NCBI RefSeq assembly: GCF_015207375.1 | Contig: NZ_JADEWY010000002.1 | Span: 45,979-109,978 of the forward strand | DNA length: 64,000 nt | Reading direction: 5' to 3' | Source of the DNA: Coleofasciculus sp. LEGE 07092 | Lineage (GTDB): Bacteria; Cyanobacteriota; Cyanobacteriia; Cyanobacteriales; Coleofasciculaceae | Shown: piece after piece, positions 1 through 8,270 of the stretch | How positions within the stretch are numbered: the stretch's first letter is position 1 | How the letters are laid out: each line of letters begins with the position of its first letter | Notes under the pieces: generated by a model | Told to the model about the DNA's origin: nothing | Databases searched by the model: none | The model's input: only the letters and a program-made list of their open reading frames with translations | Made by a program: the position numbers and the translations under genes

Positions 1-1
1 G

Positions 2-262
2 ATTGGTGCAGAGCGGGGGATGTATCAGGGGATTAGGCGGGAGTGGTTGTATTGGTATGATGAGCAGGGGCAGAGAATCTTGACGCCGGAGGAGCAGATT
101 GAGCAGGAGAGACAACGAGTGCAAGAGGCGGAACAACTTGCTCAACAAGAAAGACAACGCACTAGAGAGGCGGAACAACTTGCTCAACAGGAAAGACAGC
201 GGGTGCAATTGTTAGAGGAGAGACTCAGGGCGCTTGGGGTTGATCCTGAGTCTTTATTGTGA
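2..262 (+). CDS. Uma2-family (DUF820) protein, C-terminal part, truncated by window edge
   Basis: The reading frame is open from the first bases of the window and ends at TGA 260-262, so the 5' part lies outside. The visible tail starts with a short aromatic stretch (EWLYWYDEQGQRILTPEEQ) that resembles the end of the Uma2/DUF820 nuclease-like fold. It continues into a charged coiled coil made of a repeated ERQRxxEAEQLAQQ unit and ends with RALGVDPESL. Tails of this kind are typical of the very large cyanobacterial Uma2 family. The catalytic part is not visible, so the family call rests on the tail alone. Confidence 0.6.
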   Translation: MGAERGMYQGIRREWLYWYDEQGQRILTPEEQIEQERQRVQEAEQLAQQERQRTREAEQLAQQERQRVQLLEERLRALGVDPESLL

Positions 263-314
263 AAGGGAATCTAACTTTCACCATGGGCGTTGAGGGTGGA
301 TGGGATACCGACCA

Positions 315-572
315 TTAGGGAAACTGACCGTAGTTGTATTGCACCGCTACTACATCAATATGCTGGTCAGATACAGCGCGATACATCACATACCAATGCT
401 TGAACTTAATAAAATACAAATCCGTGTATTTCTCTGAAGTACAATGCATTCCCTGACCCACAAATACCAAACTCCGCAGAAACTCGCGCAAGGGTTGACG
501 GAATTGTTGAGGTACACCGCCCTTTTGATTCCTGATGTCATCTAGAGCGGCTTTCTGAAAGGTGACTCGCAT
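315..572 (-). CDS. RelE/ParE-type toxin
   Basis: This 85-residue basic protein has the size and layout of RelE/ParE-superfamily toxins. An N-terminal helix region (FQKAALDDIRNQKGG) is followed by a second helix and a C-terminal sheet (LYFIKFKHWYVMYRAVSDQHIDVVAVQ). Its ATG (570-572) directly abuts the TAA of the upstream antitoxin gene (573-575), so the two are almost certainly translated from one mRNA. Toxins of this family usually cleave ribosome-bound mRNA or poison gyrase; which applies here cannot be told. Its pairing with a Phd-like gene supports the call. Confidence 0.7.
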   Translation of the reverse strand: MRVTFQKAALDDIRNQKGGVPQQFRQPLREFLRSLVFVGQGMHCTSEKYTDLYFIKFKHWYVMYRAVSDQHIDVVAVQYNYGQFP

Positions 573-905
573 TTAGTCTCCGAATACCTCTGCTTCTTCT
601 TCAGGAGTGGCAAACTCCCCTCGATGGGAAGTGGCAATTGCCTCTTCTAAACGTTCAAGAGAGCCATGCTGTTGTTCGTAGGTTTTCAGAAATGCTGGGG
701 TGATGGCTTGTTTGGTTTCAAGCCAGTTTTTGATTAATGCTTCGTAGTGGTTAGGATTGACTAGATAGGCAACAGTCTCACCATTGCGCGTCACTAACAC
801 GTCAGCATTCCTCGCCATCTCAGCAATTTTGGCGGTATTTTTGAGTTCGGTAACTTGAGCGTGCCGCAGCGGAAAATCCGGGTCTTTGACAATGATGTTA
901 CTCAT
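573..905 (-). CDS. Phd/YefM-type antitoxin
   Basis: This 110-residue protein has the Phd/YefM pattern: an N-terminal DNA-binding part (HAQVTELKNTAKIAEMARNADVLVTRNGE) with the characteristic 'lvTrnGetvayLvnp' strand, then an acidic C-terminal extension (ATPEEEAEVFGD) expected to wrap the toxin. It is the first gene of the pair and its stop codon touches the toxin start. A near-perfect palindrome sits just upstream of its ATG, as expected for an autoregulated module. At 110 residues it is slightly longer than most Phd proteins. Confidence 0.75.
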   Translation of the reverse strand: MSNIIVKDPDFPLRHAQVTELKNTAKIAEMARNADVLVTRNGETVAYLVNPNHYEALIKNWLETKQAITPAFLKTYEQQHGSLERLEEAIATSHRGEFATPEEEAEVFGD

Positions 906-909
906 GCTG

Positions 910-927
910 ATAACCTTATAAGGGTAT
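910..927 (-). promoter_or_regulatory. Candidate autoregulatory operator of the toxin-antitoxin pair
   Basis: ATAACCTTATAAGGGTAT is symmetric at 16 of 18 positions with a perfect 10-bp core (CCTTATAAGG, 914-923). It lies 5-22 bp upstream of the antitoxin ATG on the minus strand and overlaps an AT-rich, -10-like sequence. Phd-type antitoxins commonly bind palindromes in this position. The binding role is inferred. Confidence 0.4.
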
Positions 928-1094
928 AATTAAGTCTGTATTGTATCCTAAAAGTCCTACTTCGGGTGTCGTGGTGACATCAACACCCCGTTGCTTCAAC
1001 GCTTGAGCGATCGCTCATTATACTCAGCTTACTCTTGAAATCGGCATCCGCTACATCTGTTACTCAATCCGTTGCCACATCATCTTCCCCTACC

Positions 1095-1127
1095 AGAACC
1101 CGGACTTTTTCAAAAAGTCGGGGTTCT
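1095..1127. repeat. Palindromic hairpin element in intergenic region
   Basis: A 16-bp inverted repeat with one mismatch surrounds a single central base (AGAACCCGGACTTTTT paired with AAAAAGTCGGGGTTCT). It lies in the roughly 375-bp gap between the divergent antitoxin and PhyH-methyltransferase genes. It looks like a dispersed cyanobacterial palindrome rather than a terminator, because neither flanking gene ends here. Apart from this and a GCGATCGC site near 1011, the gap holds nothing recognised. Confidence 0.5.
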
Positions 1128-1282
1128 AATTAGCATTGTTCAAATGCCTACAATGAAGTTAGCTGTAGCTTCTAAGCCAACTCATGCTAGAGTACAACCC
1201 GTTAGATTGCCTCCCCTCTGCAGGTGTAATAACTGGTGATACAGTTGAGATGATCAACTCAAGGGGGTTGTAGTAAAAACCA

Positions 1283-3529
1283 ATGACGGCTGTCAAATCT
1301 CTGTTGGAGCAAGCTCGAAATCCCAACTTCTGGAGGAGCCTAAATCCTGAGTTGAGTGTCAGTGAAGATTTGCTCCCCGAATCCTTGACTCTTTTGACGG
1401 TTGAGCCAGAACAGATGAAAAATCTGTTGCTCACTCTCAAGACGGATGGTTATTTTCAAATCGATGCGATTCTGCCCGATGCAGATGTTTTACGCATGGC
1501 GGCTGGTCTGAAAAAGATACGACAGGCAGGCTGGACTCCACCGTTTGTGTTTGTCTATGATGAGTTTTGGCTGACTTTTTGCCGATTATCCCAGATATTA
1601 TCCACTGTCCTGGGTCAGGACTATCAGCAGCTTCCTGACTTTTGGGCTTGGTATATTGACCCAAACAAGACGGAGACAGGATGGCGTCCCCACCGTGACA
1701 AGTCGCAAAATACATTGTTACCAGACGGAATGCCTAAAAGTTTAACGGTGTGGATTCCCCTTAGCGACGCCACTCCGCTCAATGGATGTATGTACATTCT
1801 ACCAGCAGCGTTCGATCCTAATTACGGTTGTGATTTCTCAATCAATAAAATTGATACTATTCAAGATATTCGGGCATTACCTGCACCCGTGGGTTCGGTT
1901 TTGTGCTGGAATCAAGCTGTGCTGCACTGGGGAGGGCGCAGTAGTGAACGAGCAACTCATCCACGCCTAAGCTTTGCCTTTGAGTTTCAACGGGGTGATG
2001 TTACACCTTACAATACACCCTTGCTTGACCCATCTACGCCTCCAACGTTCTCTCAACGTTTGGGCTTGATTGGCAAGCAAATCCTTCAATACAAGCATAT
2101 GTACCCCCTGTCCGAGCCGCTTGCTGAACTTGCTGTGGAGCTAAAAAAAATGGATATGAACGAGCCGTCAACTAATCTGCCCAATCCCCCCTTAGAACCC
2201 CGGAAAATAAACGGTCAGACTTCTGAGCTATCAGAACAAATTCGGCAGCAATTTGATTTTTCTCCTTATCCGAGAGTTCCTTTAGAGGAATCTCCAAAAG
2301 ATAAACCGAGTTTGCTTTATATCTATAATATAGTCACACCTTATTATCGCAGAAATAGAAAAATTATTGATACCCAAGACAAGGTTATTTTAGATGCCGC
2401 CTGTGGCACGGGTTACAAATCGCTAATTCTGGCAGAAGCCAATCCGGGCGCAAAAATAGTGGGTGTTGATTTATCAGAAGAATCGGTGAAGTTAGCTCGT
2501 CAGCGATTGCAGTATCACGGATTCGATAATGTCGAATTTCATACTCTAGCCATTGAAGATTTACCAAGCTTGGGAATGAAATTTGACTATATTAATAATG
2601 ATGAAATGCTTTATTTCTTGCCCGATCCAGTAGTGGGATTGCAGGCAATGAAGTCGGTTTTGAAACCAAAGGGAATTATTCGGACGAATCTCCATAGCTC
2701 ATTTCAGCGCAGTAGCTTTTTTCGAGCGCAGACCCTTTTCAAAAAGATGGGAGTGATGGAGGAAGAACAACAAGAGTTGGGGATAGAATTAGTTCGGCAA
2801 ACGATGGGAGCCTTGAAAGACGACGTGCTGCTGAAAGCGCAGACTTGGCGTCCCGACTATGAAACAGAAGATGGACTGATTGTCGTCAATCATTTACTGC
2901 GGGGTGACAGAGGCAACACTATTCCTGAACTATTTTCTGCTCTAAGAACTGCCGATTTAGAATTTGTCAGTATGGTCAATTGGTGGCAGTGGGATTTAAT
3001 GGCTTTGTTCAAAGACCCAGATGATTTGCCCGTGTTTTTGGGAATGAGCTTGCCAGAACTGTCTGTAGAAGAGGAATTGCATCTCTTTGAACTCTTACAT
3101 CCCGTACATCGTCTACTTGACATTTGGTGCGGTCATCCTAATCAAGCTGAATCCTTTACCCCGGTTTCTGAATGGATGGACTCGGACTGGCAAAAGGCGC
3201 AGATTCATCTCCATCCTCAGCTCAAAACACCAAAATTTCAAGAAGACCTAATCGAGTCTTTTACCCAGTTAAGAATGTTTGAAATTTCTAAGCATCTACA
3301 GCTCATTGAAACGTTTGTAACGCTAGATACCTCCATGGCCGTATGCCTCCTGCCTCTGCTGGACGCTCCCCAGTCAATGATGTCATTGGTGGAACGTTGG
3401 CAGCAGGTTAGACCAATTAATCCTGTGACGTTGGCATCGACGGATGAAGAACAAGCATTTCACCTCATCCAGCAGATGTTGACTCAGCTAGAGAGGTTAG
3501 GATACGTGCTAGTAGAACGCCAGTCTTGA
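1283..3529 (+). CDS. Phytanoyl-CoA dioxygenase (PhyH) - SAM methyltransferase fusion protein
   Basis: A 748-residue two-domain enzyme. Residues about 40-245 form a PhyH-like Fe(II)/2-oxoglutarate dioxygenase: HxD at H137-D139, distal histidine H215 and the 2-oxoglutarate arginine probably R228. After a linker comes a PYPR motif (about 329), seen in cyanobacterial TPR/methyltransferase proteins. A class I SAM methyltransferase follows, with motif I (LDAACGTG) at 370-377 and an acidic VGVDLS at 394-399. The last 250 residues are helical and of unknown role. The protein likely hydroxylates and methylates a small molecule or glycan, but the substrate is unknown. It lies directly upstream of a pilin gene and glycosyltransferases, suggesting sugar or surface modification (inference). 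Confidence 0.75.
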   Translation: MTAVKSLLEQARNPNFWRSLNPELSVSEDLLPESLTLLTVEPEQMKNLLLTLKTDGYFQIDAILPDADVLRMAAGLKKIRQAGWTPPFVFVYDEFWLTFCRLSQILSTVLGQDYQQLPDFWAWYIDPNKTETGWRPHRDKSQNTLLPDGMPKSLTVWIPLSDATPLNGCMYILPAAFDPNYGCDFSINKIDTIQDIRALPAPVGSVLCWNQAVLHWGGRSSERATHPRLSFAFEFQRGDVTPYNTPLLDPSTPPTFSQRLGLIGKQILQYKHMYPLSEPLAELAVELKKMDMNEPSTNLPNPPLEPRKINGQTSELSEQIRQQFDFSPYPRVPLEESPKDKPSLLYIYNIVTPYYRRNRKIIDTQDKVILDAACGTGYKSLILAEANPGAKIVGVDLSEESVKLARQRLQYHGFDNVEFHTLAIEDLPSLGMKFDYINNDEMLYFLPDPVVGLQAMKSVLKPKGIIRTNLHSSFQRSSFFRAQTLFKKMGVMEEEQQELGIELVRQTMGALKDDVLLKAQTWRPDYETEDGLIVVNHLLRGDRGNTIPELFSALRTADLEFVSMVNWWQWDLMALFKDPDDLPVFLGMSLPELSVEEELHLFELLHPVHRLLDIWCGHPNQAESFTPVSEWMDSDWQKAQIHLHPQLKTPKFQEDLIESFTQLRMFEISKHLQLIETFVTLDTSMAVCLLPLLDAPQSMMSLVERWQQVRPINPVTLASTDEEQAFHLIQQMLTQLERLGYVLVERQS

Positions 3530-3637
3530 GAAGCATTGGCTCTAAAAAACTAAATTTTTTGCCGCAGGTGATAGGAAACTCGTCTAAAGTGGGTAAGTTA
3601 CATCCAGGAGTTATCAATCACTCATCCCACACCCCAA

Positions 3638-3643
3638 GGAGAA
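3638..3643 (+). promoter_or_regulatory. Ribosome binding site of the pilin gene
   Basis: AAGGAG sits 7-8 bases before the ATG at 3651. It is one of the clearest Shine-Dalgarno sites in the window and fits high expression of a structural pilin. Confidence 0.6.
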
Positions 3644-3650
3644 ACACCTG

Positions 3651-4217
3651 ATGAAAATAGAACTAAAGGCTAAGTTCTTACAGCACCTGAACCAGAAGAA
3701 GCAGGATGAAGGCTTCACTCTGATCGAACTGCTCGTCGTGATCATCATCATCGGTATCCTGTCTGCTATTGCTTTGCCTTCCTTCCTCAACCAAGCGAAT
3801 AAGGCAAAACAGTCAGAAGCCAAGCAATACGTCGGTTCCATGAACCGAGCTCAACAATCGTTCTATCTAGAGAAGGGCAGATGGGTTACTAATGATAAAA
3901 CGGACTTCGGTAACTTGGGTCTTGGTATTGCGACCCAAACGACAAATTACAAATACGTCATTGCTGGTAAAGAGACCGATGACGTGATTACTAACCAGGC
4001 ACAACAAGTCAAGCCAAAAGCCCCACTCAAAGCCTATACAGGAGGTGTGGCGATAGGAACACAAGAAGGAACCGGAGAAGCAACCACGTTAGCCATATTA
4101 TGTGAAGCTAAGGAAGCTCTTGTCCAAAATAATGCTTTAGATGGTAAAGCAGTAGTTGCACCACCGGCTGCGGGTAAGCAACCAGAATGTCCTACAAACT
4201 ATGATCCGTTAAGCTAA
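3651..4217 (+). CDS. pilA: Type IV pilin-like protein (PilA family, cyanobacterial G/H type)
   Basis: A 188-residue prepilin. The leader is long and charged (21 residues, ending in Gly21) and is followed by FTLIELLVVIIIIGILSAIA, the class III signal with Glu26 at mature position 5. Prepilin peptidase would cut between Gly21 and Phe22. The rest matches the cyanobacterial 'type IV pilin-like G and H' globular domain, with two cysteines (in ILCEAKE and QPECPTN) near the C-terminus that may form the D-loop. A strong RBS precedes it and a hairpin follows, suggesting a single-gene transcript. Neighbouring glycosyltransferases may glycosylate it (inference). The pilA symbol is by family, not by proven orthology to the major pilin. 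Confidence 0.85.
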   Translation: MKIELKAKFLQHLNQKKQDEGFTLIELLVVIIIIGILSAIALPSFLNQANKAKQSEAKQYVGSMNRAQQSFYLEKGRWVTNDKTDFGNLGLGIATQTTNYKYVIAGKETDDVITNQAQQVKPKAPLKAYTGGVAIGTQEGTGEATTLAILCEAKEALVQNNALDGKAVVAPPAAGKQPECPTNYDPLS

Positions 4218-4280
4218 GTTTTAGTGGGCAAGGCATCTTCCGGTTAGAGATTTAAACATAGCTCAATTAAATAGTGGGTG

Positions 4281-4310
4281 GAGTAGATGCTATGCTCTAC
4301 TCACTTTTAT
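4281..4310 (+). terminator. Probable terminator after the pilin gene
   Basis: GAGTAGA (4281-4287) pairs with TCTACTC (4296-4302) around an 8-base loop and is followed by ACTTTTAT. It lies 64 bp after the pilin stop codon. It overlaps an upstream ATG (4287) of the next frame, which argues that the next gene starts further down. Confidence 0.45.
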
Positions 4311-4370
4311 ATGGGAGTCCATGCTCGTATTAGGGAGAATCTGCGTCAGTCCTTTGTTATTATCCAGAAT

Positions 4371-6602
4371 ATGAGTGCTGAATTCTCTTCTACTGATTTA
4401 GTTAACTGGCAACAGCAAGCCTATCAATACTTAATTCAAGAAAACTATAGCAGGGCAGCCAAGTTATACGAACAGGCAATCGAACTAGAACCTAGTGTTA
4501 AGTCCTCCTACTGGTATTTAGGCTTGATATGGCTATTGCAGGGACAGGAAGCAGAAACACAAACGACTTGGCTGGTAGGGATGGCAGAGGGTGAACCGGA
4601 ACAAGTTGATCAATGGACAAAGGAACTGATACAGGTTCTGGACACCGAAGCTGAACGTCAGGAAGCGCTGTCAAACTATTCAGTGGCTTGGCTCATCCGG
4701 CAGCATCTACGAGAACTTAGTCCTAGTGATATCGATAATTTATTGCAAATTATTCAATTGTCTATTCGACTGGAGAGGTTTAGTGGAGAAGACTTAACGT
4801 CTTTAGGAATTATTGATTTACTGCAATCAGAAGAAGACGTTCAAGTTAACCCAGATTTACTGCTAAAGGTTCTACAAAATCTCTTAGATTCTGCACCGAC
4901 AGAACTGTCATTCCTGGAATTTGCAGAAGCTTGTCTGCCTTACATGGGTGAATCTCAGGCTTTCATTAATATGGTACTACCTGCATCTATTAAAATCGCT
5001 TATTCTCAAAAGTACCCAACTCTAGCTGCACAACTAGCCGAGTTATGCTTGCGTTTAGATGGGGAACATAGGGAAATATTAAGGCATTTGGCTAGCTTTT
5101 ATCAAAATTCAGGTCAATATGATGAGAGTATAAAAACGGCTAAATTTTGCTATTCCTTAATGCAAACCCTGCCCGATAAAATTTTTGCTCTACATTTGAT
5201 TTTGCGCGGTTTGATGAGTGCAGGTGGCTTGGGGCAAGAAGCCTATTCCCTGTTGCAGCAGCAGGAGTCATTGTTATTGGCACTCATAGAAAAACAACCC
5301 CTTGAACTTGAGCAAATCACTACCCTGCGTCTCTCTACACCGACCTTCTTTCTACCTTACTACAGGGATGACCTAAAAAGGAACCGCTGGATTCAGAATC
5401 AAGTGTCTTGGATTTGCCAATCTAGCATTCAACATTATGCAAAGGAGCAAGCAGAGCAATATCGTCAAAAATGCCAACTTAGTTCGATGAAGGGTACAAC
5501 TGACAACCCTCTGAAAATTGGCTACTTATCCCATTGCCTGGGGCGGCATTCGGTTGGTTGGCTGGCACGATGGCTATTTGAGTATCACGATCATGATCGC
5601 TTTCAAATTCATGGCTATTTTGTTAACTATAGACAGATCGATGATTTTTTACAAGATTGGTATGTAGAGCAAGTTTTCCAAGCTCATAAATTAGGAATGG
5701 ATGGGCGAGAAATCGCTGAGAGAATCTATCAGGATGAAATTGATATTTTAATCGATCTGGATAGCATCACGCTAGATATTAGCTATGAGGTGATGGCGCT
5801 TAAATCAGCTCCAGTGCAAGTGACTTGGTTGGGCTGGGATGCATCAGGATTACCCAGCATTGATTATTTCATGGCTGATCCTTATGTCTTACCCGATTCG
5901 GCTCAAGCGTATTACAGCGAGCAAATCTGGCGCTTACCTCAAACTTATATCGCTGTAGATGGCTTTGAAGTGGGTGTGCCGACTTTACGTCGGGAGCAGC
6001 TAGATATCCCTACTGATGCGGTGGTGTATCTCAGTAGCCAAGGTGGATACAAACGTCATCGTCATACCGCTCAACTGCAACTGAAGATTCTCAAAGCCGT
6101 ACCAAATAGCTACTTCTTGATTAAAGGGTTTGTCGTTCAAGAAGCAATTAAAAAATTCTTTATTGAGATCGCTGAAGAAGAGGGAGTCGATTGTAATCGT
6201 TTGAAATTTTTACCTTCCGTGGCTTTAGAGGCAACTCACCGGGCTAATTTGGGTATTGCTGATGTGGTGCTAGATACCTATCCCTATAACGGCGCAACCA
6301 CTACTCTCGAAACCCTCTGGATTGGTATTCCCCTAGTCACGCGAGTGGGAGAGCAATTCGCAGCGCGTAATACTTACACTATGATGATCAATGCGGGTAT
6401 TACCGAAGGGATTGCTTGGACTGATGAAGAGTATGTAGAGTGGGGTATTCGCCTAGGCAAAGATGAAGCGCTACGGCAACAAGTCGTATGGAAACTGCGC
6501 CAGTCACGGCAAACTGCCCCCCTATGGAATGCGAAGCAGTTTACCCGCGAGATGGAAAGTGCTTACCAGCAAATGTGGCAACGGTATATCGATGCGAGTT
6601 AG
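4371..6602 (+). CDS. SPINDLY-type O-GlcNAc transferase-like protein (TPR + GT41)
   Basis: About 743 residues from the ATG at 4371. The frame is open upstream to an ATG at 4287, but that codon lies inside the pilin terminator hairpin, and MSAEFSSTDLVNWQQQAYQYL reads as a normal N-terminus. The first 450 residues are degenerate TPR helices. The C-terminal half is a GT41 catalytic region: LKIGYLSHCLGRHS, PVQVTWLGWDASGLPSIDYFM, DVVLDTYPYNGATTTLETLW and GIPLVTRVG, where GT41 enzymes bind UDP-sugar. Such proteins transfer sugars to Ser/Thr of proteins. The position right after the pilin gene suggests the pilin or another surface protein as acceptor (inference). Confidence 0.85.
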   Translation: MSAEFSSTDLVNWQQQAYQYLIQENYSRAAKLYEQAIELEPSVKSSYWYLGLIWLLQGQEAETQTTWLVGMAEGEPEQVDQWTKELIQVLDTEAERQEALSNYSVAWLIRQHLRELSPSDIDNLLQIIQLSIRLERFSGEDLTSLGIIDLLQSEEDVQVNPDLLLKVLQNLLDSAPTELSFLEFAEACLPYMGESQAFINMVLPASIKIAYSQKYPTLAAQLAELCLRLDGEHREILRHLASFYQNSGQYDESIKTAKFCYSLMQTLPDKIFALHLILRGLMSAGGLGQEAYSLLQQQESLLLALIEKQPLELEQITTLRLSTPTFFLPYYRDDLKRNRWIQNQVSWICQSSIQHYAKEQAEQYRQKCQLSSMKGTTDNPLKIGYLSHCLGRHSVGWLARWLFEYHDHDRFQIHGYFVNYRQIDDFLQDWYVEQVFQAHKLGMDGREIAERIYQDEIDILIDLDSITLDISYEVMALKSAPVQVTWLGWDASGLPSIDYFMADPYVLPDSAQAYYSEQIWRLPQTYIAVDGFEVGVPTLRREQLDIPTDAVVYLSSQGGYKRHRHTAQLQLKILKAVPNSYFLIKGFVVQEAIKKFFIEIAEEEGVDCNRLKFLPSVALEATHRANLGIADVVLDTYPYNGATTTLETLWIGIPLVTRVGEQFAARNTYTMMINAGITEGIAWTDEEYVEWGIRLGKDEALRQQVVWKLRQSRQTAPLWNAKQFTREMESAYQQMWQRYIDAS

Positions 6603-6603
6603 T

Positions 6604-8262
6604 CTATTTGAGTCTTTCCTGAACAACCTGTTTATAGAACGCTTCTAAACCCGCAACACAGGCTTTGTCATCAAAAAGCCTATCATGTCGCTCTTTCATT
6701 CGTTCTGCAATATGATGCCGCCAAGCTGAATCTAGTCCCAACTTCACCGCAATCTCAATATAGTCCGCTTCATTTTGAGCAATAGTCTCTGTCACGCCGA
6801 TCATCTTGAGAAAACTATCCGAGTGACGACCGCGCATAAATTCCCCCGGACAGTTGACAATAGGTAGATTACACGCGATCGCTTCTAAACTAGTATTCCC
6901 ACCAGACCAGTCAAGCGTATCCAAATAAACGTCTGAAAGCAAGTTAATCATAAGATAGTCAAACCGCTCTGGAATAGTCAGGAACAGACAATAATCTTCA
7001 TACTTAAAACCAATTGCGCTAAACGCACGCTCAAGACGCGGCTGAAGCAGCTCACCACGCAGAAACAGAAATTGAGCTTGCGGAACACGACGAGCAATTT
7101 CGGCAAAGATGTAGTCGTATTGCGGTAGATACTTAAAAGGAGCTTGGCAACACAAGTAAATAACCGCATCCTCCCGTAATTGATAATCTGCTCTAGTTTT
7201 GCTTAATGGCGGAATATAAGGCTTAGGATAAGAAACGCCAATATTCGGTAAACGAATCAACGTCTCTGTATAATGATCTTGTGCATTTTCCGATTCCATT
7301 AACTCGCTGGACAAAAAGTAATCAATCGTTGGCAAACCAGATGTAACTGGATGTCCCCATGCCACGCATTGCACAGGTGCAAGTCGTAACGCCGCCATTT
7401 GCATTGTTTGCGAGTCCATCCCAATTTCTGGGAAGACAAGAATGTGAAGTTTATCAGCCAGTATCTGCTCACAGACTACTTCTAAATTGTAAGGAATATG
7501 GTGAAAGATATCACTATCGTCATGAAACTGTTGAGTAATGGAATCAGGCTGATTTCCGGTATAGTAGCAGTAAATTTCAAACCTTTCCTTATCGCAATGA
7601 CGGAGCCATCCTGTTAACCACAGTGTTCCACTATAAGAGTGCAGATAAGCTGAAGCATAGCCAATCCGAATCTTGTGATTTTCTTTGAGTAGAGGCATTT
7701 CTATGGGTACGATCCAGTTTGGGTAGTTAGCTGCCATGACCTGATGCACTAAGTTACCGTACTGGCGTTGCAACTCCCTATCATTTTGAGCCTGATAGGA
7801 CAGGTAAAAGTTGGTAAGCCGACCTATACCTGCCAGAGCATTCTTCTGCTGTTCAATAGTTTCTAGTGATGTTTGCTGAATTAAATTTTGCAACCCTTGA
7901 GAAAATCGCTGACGATAGTAGAGAATTTCTGCTTGATTCTGATATAGGGTTGGTACTAATAAACTTTTGAGAATTACAAAGGTATAGTCATTATGCAATA
8001 ATTCTGACGCAATATGCGCCCTTGATATTGCTTCCTGGATATGCCCGCTGACTTGCAACTGAATAATCAACGAGAAATGCAGTCGAGCATCTCTGGGATA
8101 AAGTAGAAGTCCTTCTTGAAGTGTGCTAATAACTTTATCTGAGAGATATAAATGTCTAAAACACTCACTTAAGCACCAATATACATCAGGCTCTCCTACT
8201 TGAACCTCTAAAAATTTTTGATATTGTTCAATGGCTTCTTCCCATTTTCCCTGATGAAACAA
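6604..8262 (-). CDS. SPINDLY-type glycosyltransferase (GT41), second copy
   Basis: 552 residues from a TTG at 8262. Short TPRs at the N-terminus are followed by a GT41 domain with the same signatures as the neighbouring 4371-6602 gene: IRIGYASAYLHSYSG, PVQCVAWGHPVTSGLPTIDYF, DVYLDTLDWSGGNTSLEAIA and LPIVNCPGEFMRGR. There is no ATG or GTG near the start. The TPR-like reading actually continues upstream of the TTG to about 8298, past the stop of the preceding gene. Translation may be coupled to that gene, or the two may once have been one protein. The gene ends one base from the convergent GT41 gene. Product: probable protein O-glycosyltransferase. Confidence 0.8.
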   Translation of the reverse strand: MFHQGKWEEAIEQYQKFLEVQVGEPDVYWCLSECFRHLYLSDKVISTLQEGLLLYPRDARLHFSLIIQLQVSGHIQEAISRAHIASELLHNDYTFVILKSLLVPTLYQNQAEILYYRQRFSQGLQNLIQQTSLETIEQQKNALAGIGRLTNFYLSYQAQNDRELQRQYGNLVHQVMAANYPNWIVPIEMPLLKENHKIRIGYASAYLHSYSGTLWLTGWLRHCDKERFEIYCYYTGNQPDSITQQFHDDSDIFHHIPYNLEVVCEQILADKLHILVFPEIGMDSQTMQMAALRLAPVQCVAWGHPVTSGLPTIDYFLSSELMESENAQDHYTETLIRLPNIGVSYPKPYIPPLSKTRADYQLREDAVIYLCCQAPFKYLPQYDYIFAEIARRVPQAQFLFLRGELLQPRLERAFSAIGFKYEDYCLFLTIPERFDYLMINLLSDVYLDTLDWSGGNTSLEAIACNLPIVNCPGEFMRGRHSDSFLKMIGVTETIAQNEADYIEIAVKLGLDSAWRHHIAERMKERHDRLFDDKACVAGLEAFYKQVVQERLK

Positions 8263-8270
8263 TTTATGGC

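Noticed and set aside
4287..4370. N-terminal extension of the first GT41 gene
   Set aside because: Its ATG lies in the hairpin that probably ends the pilin transcript, and the extra residues do not look like TPR.
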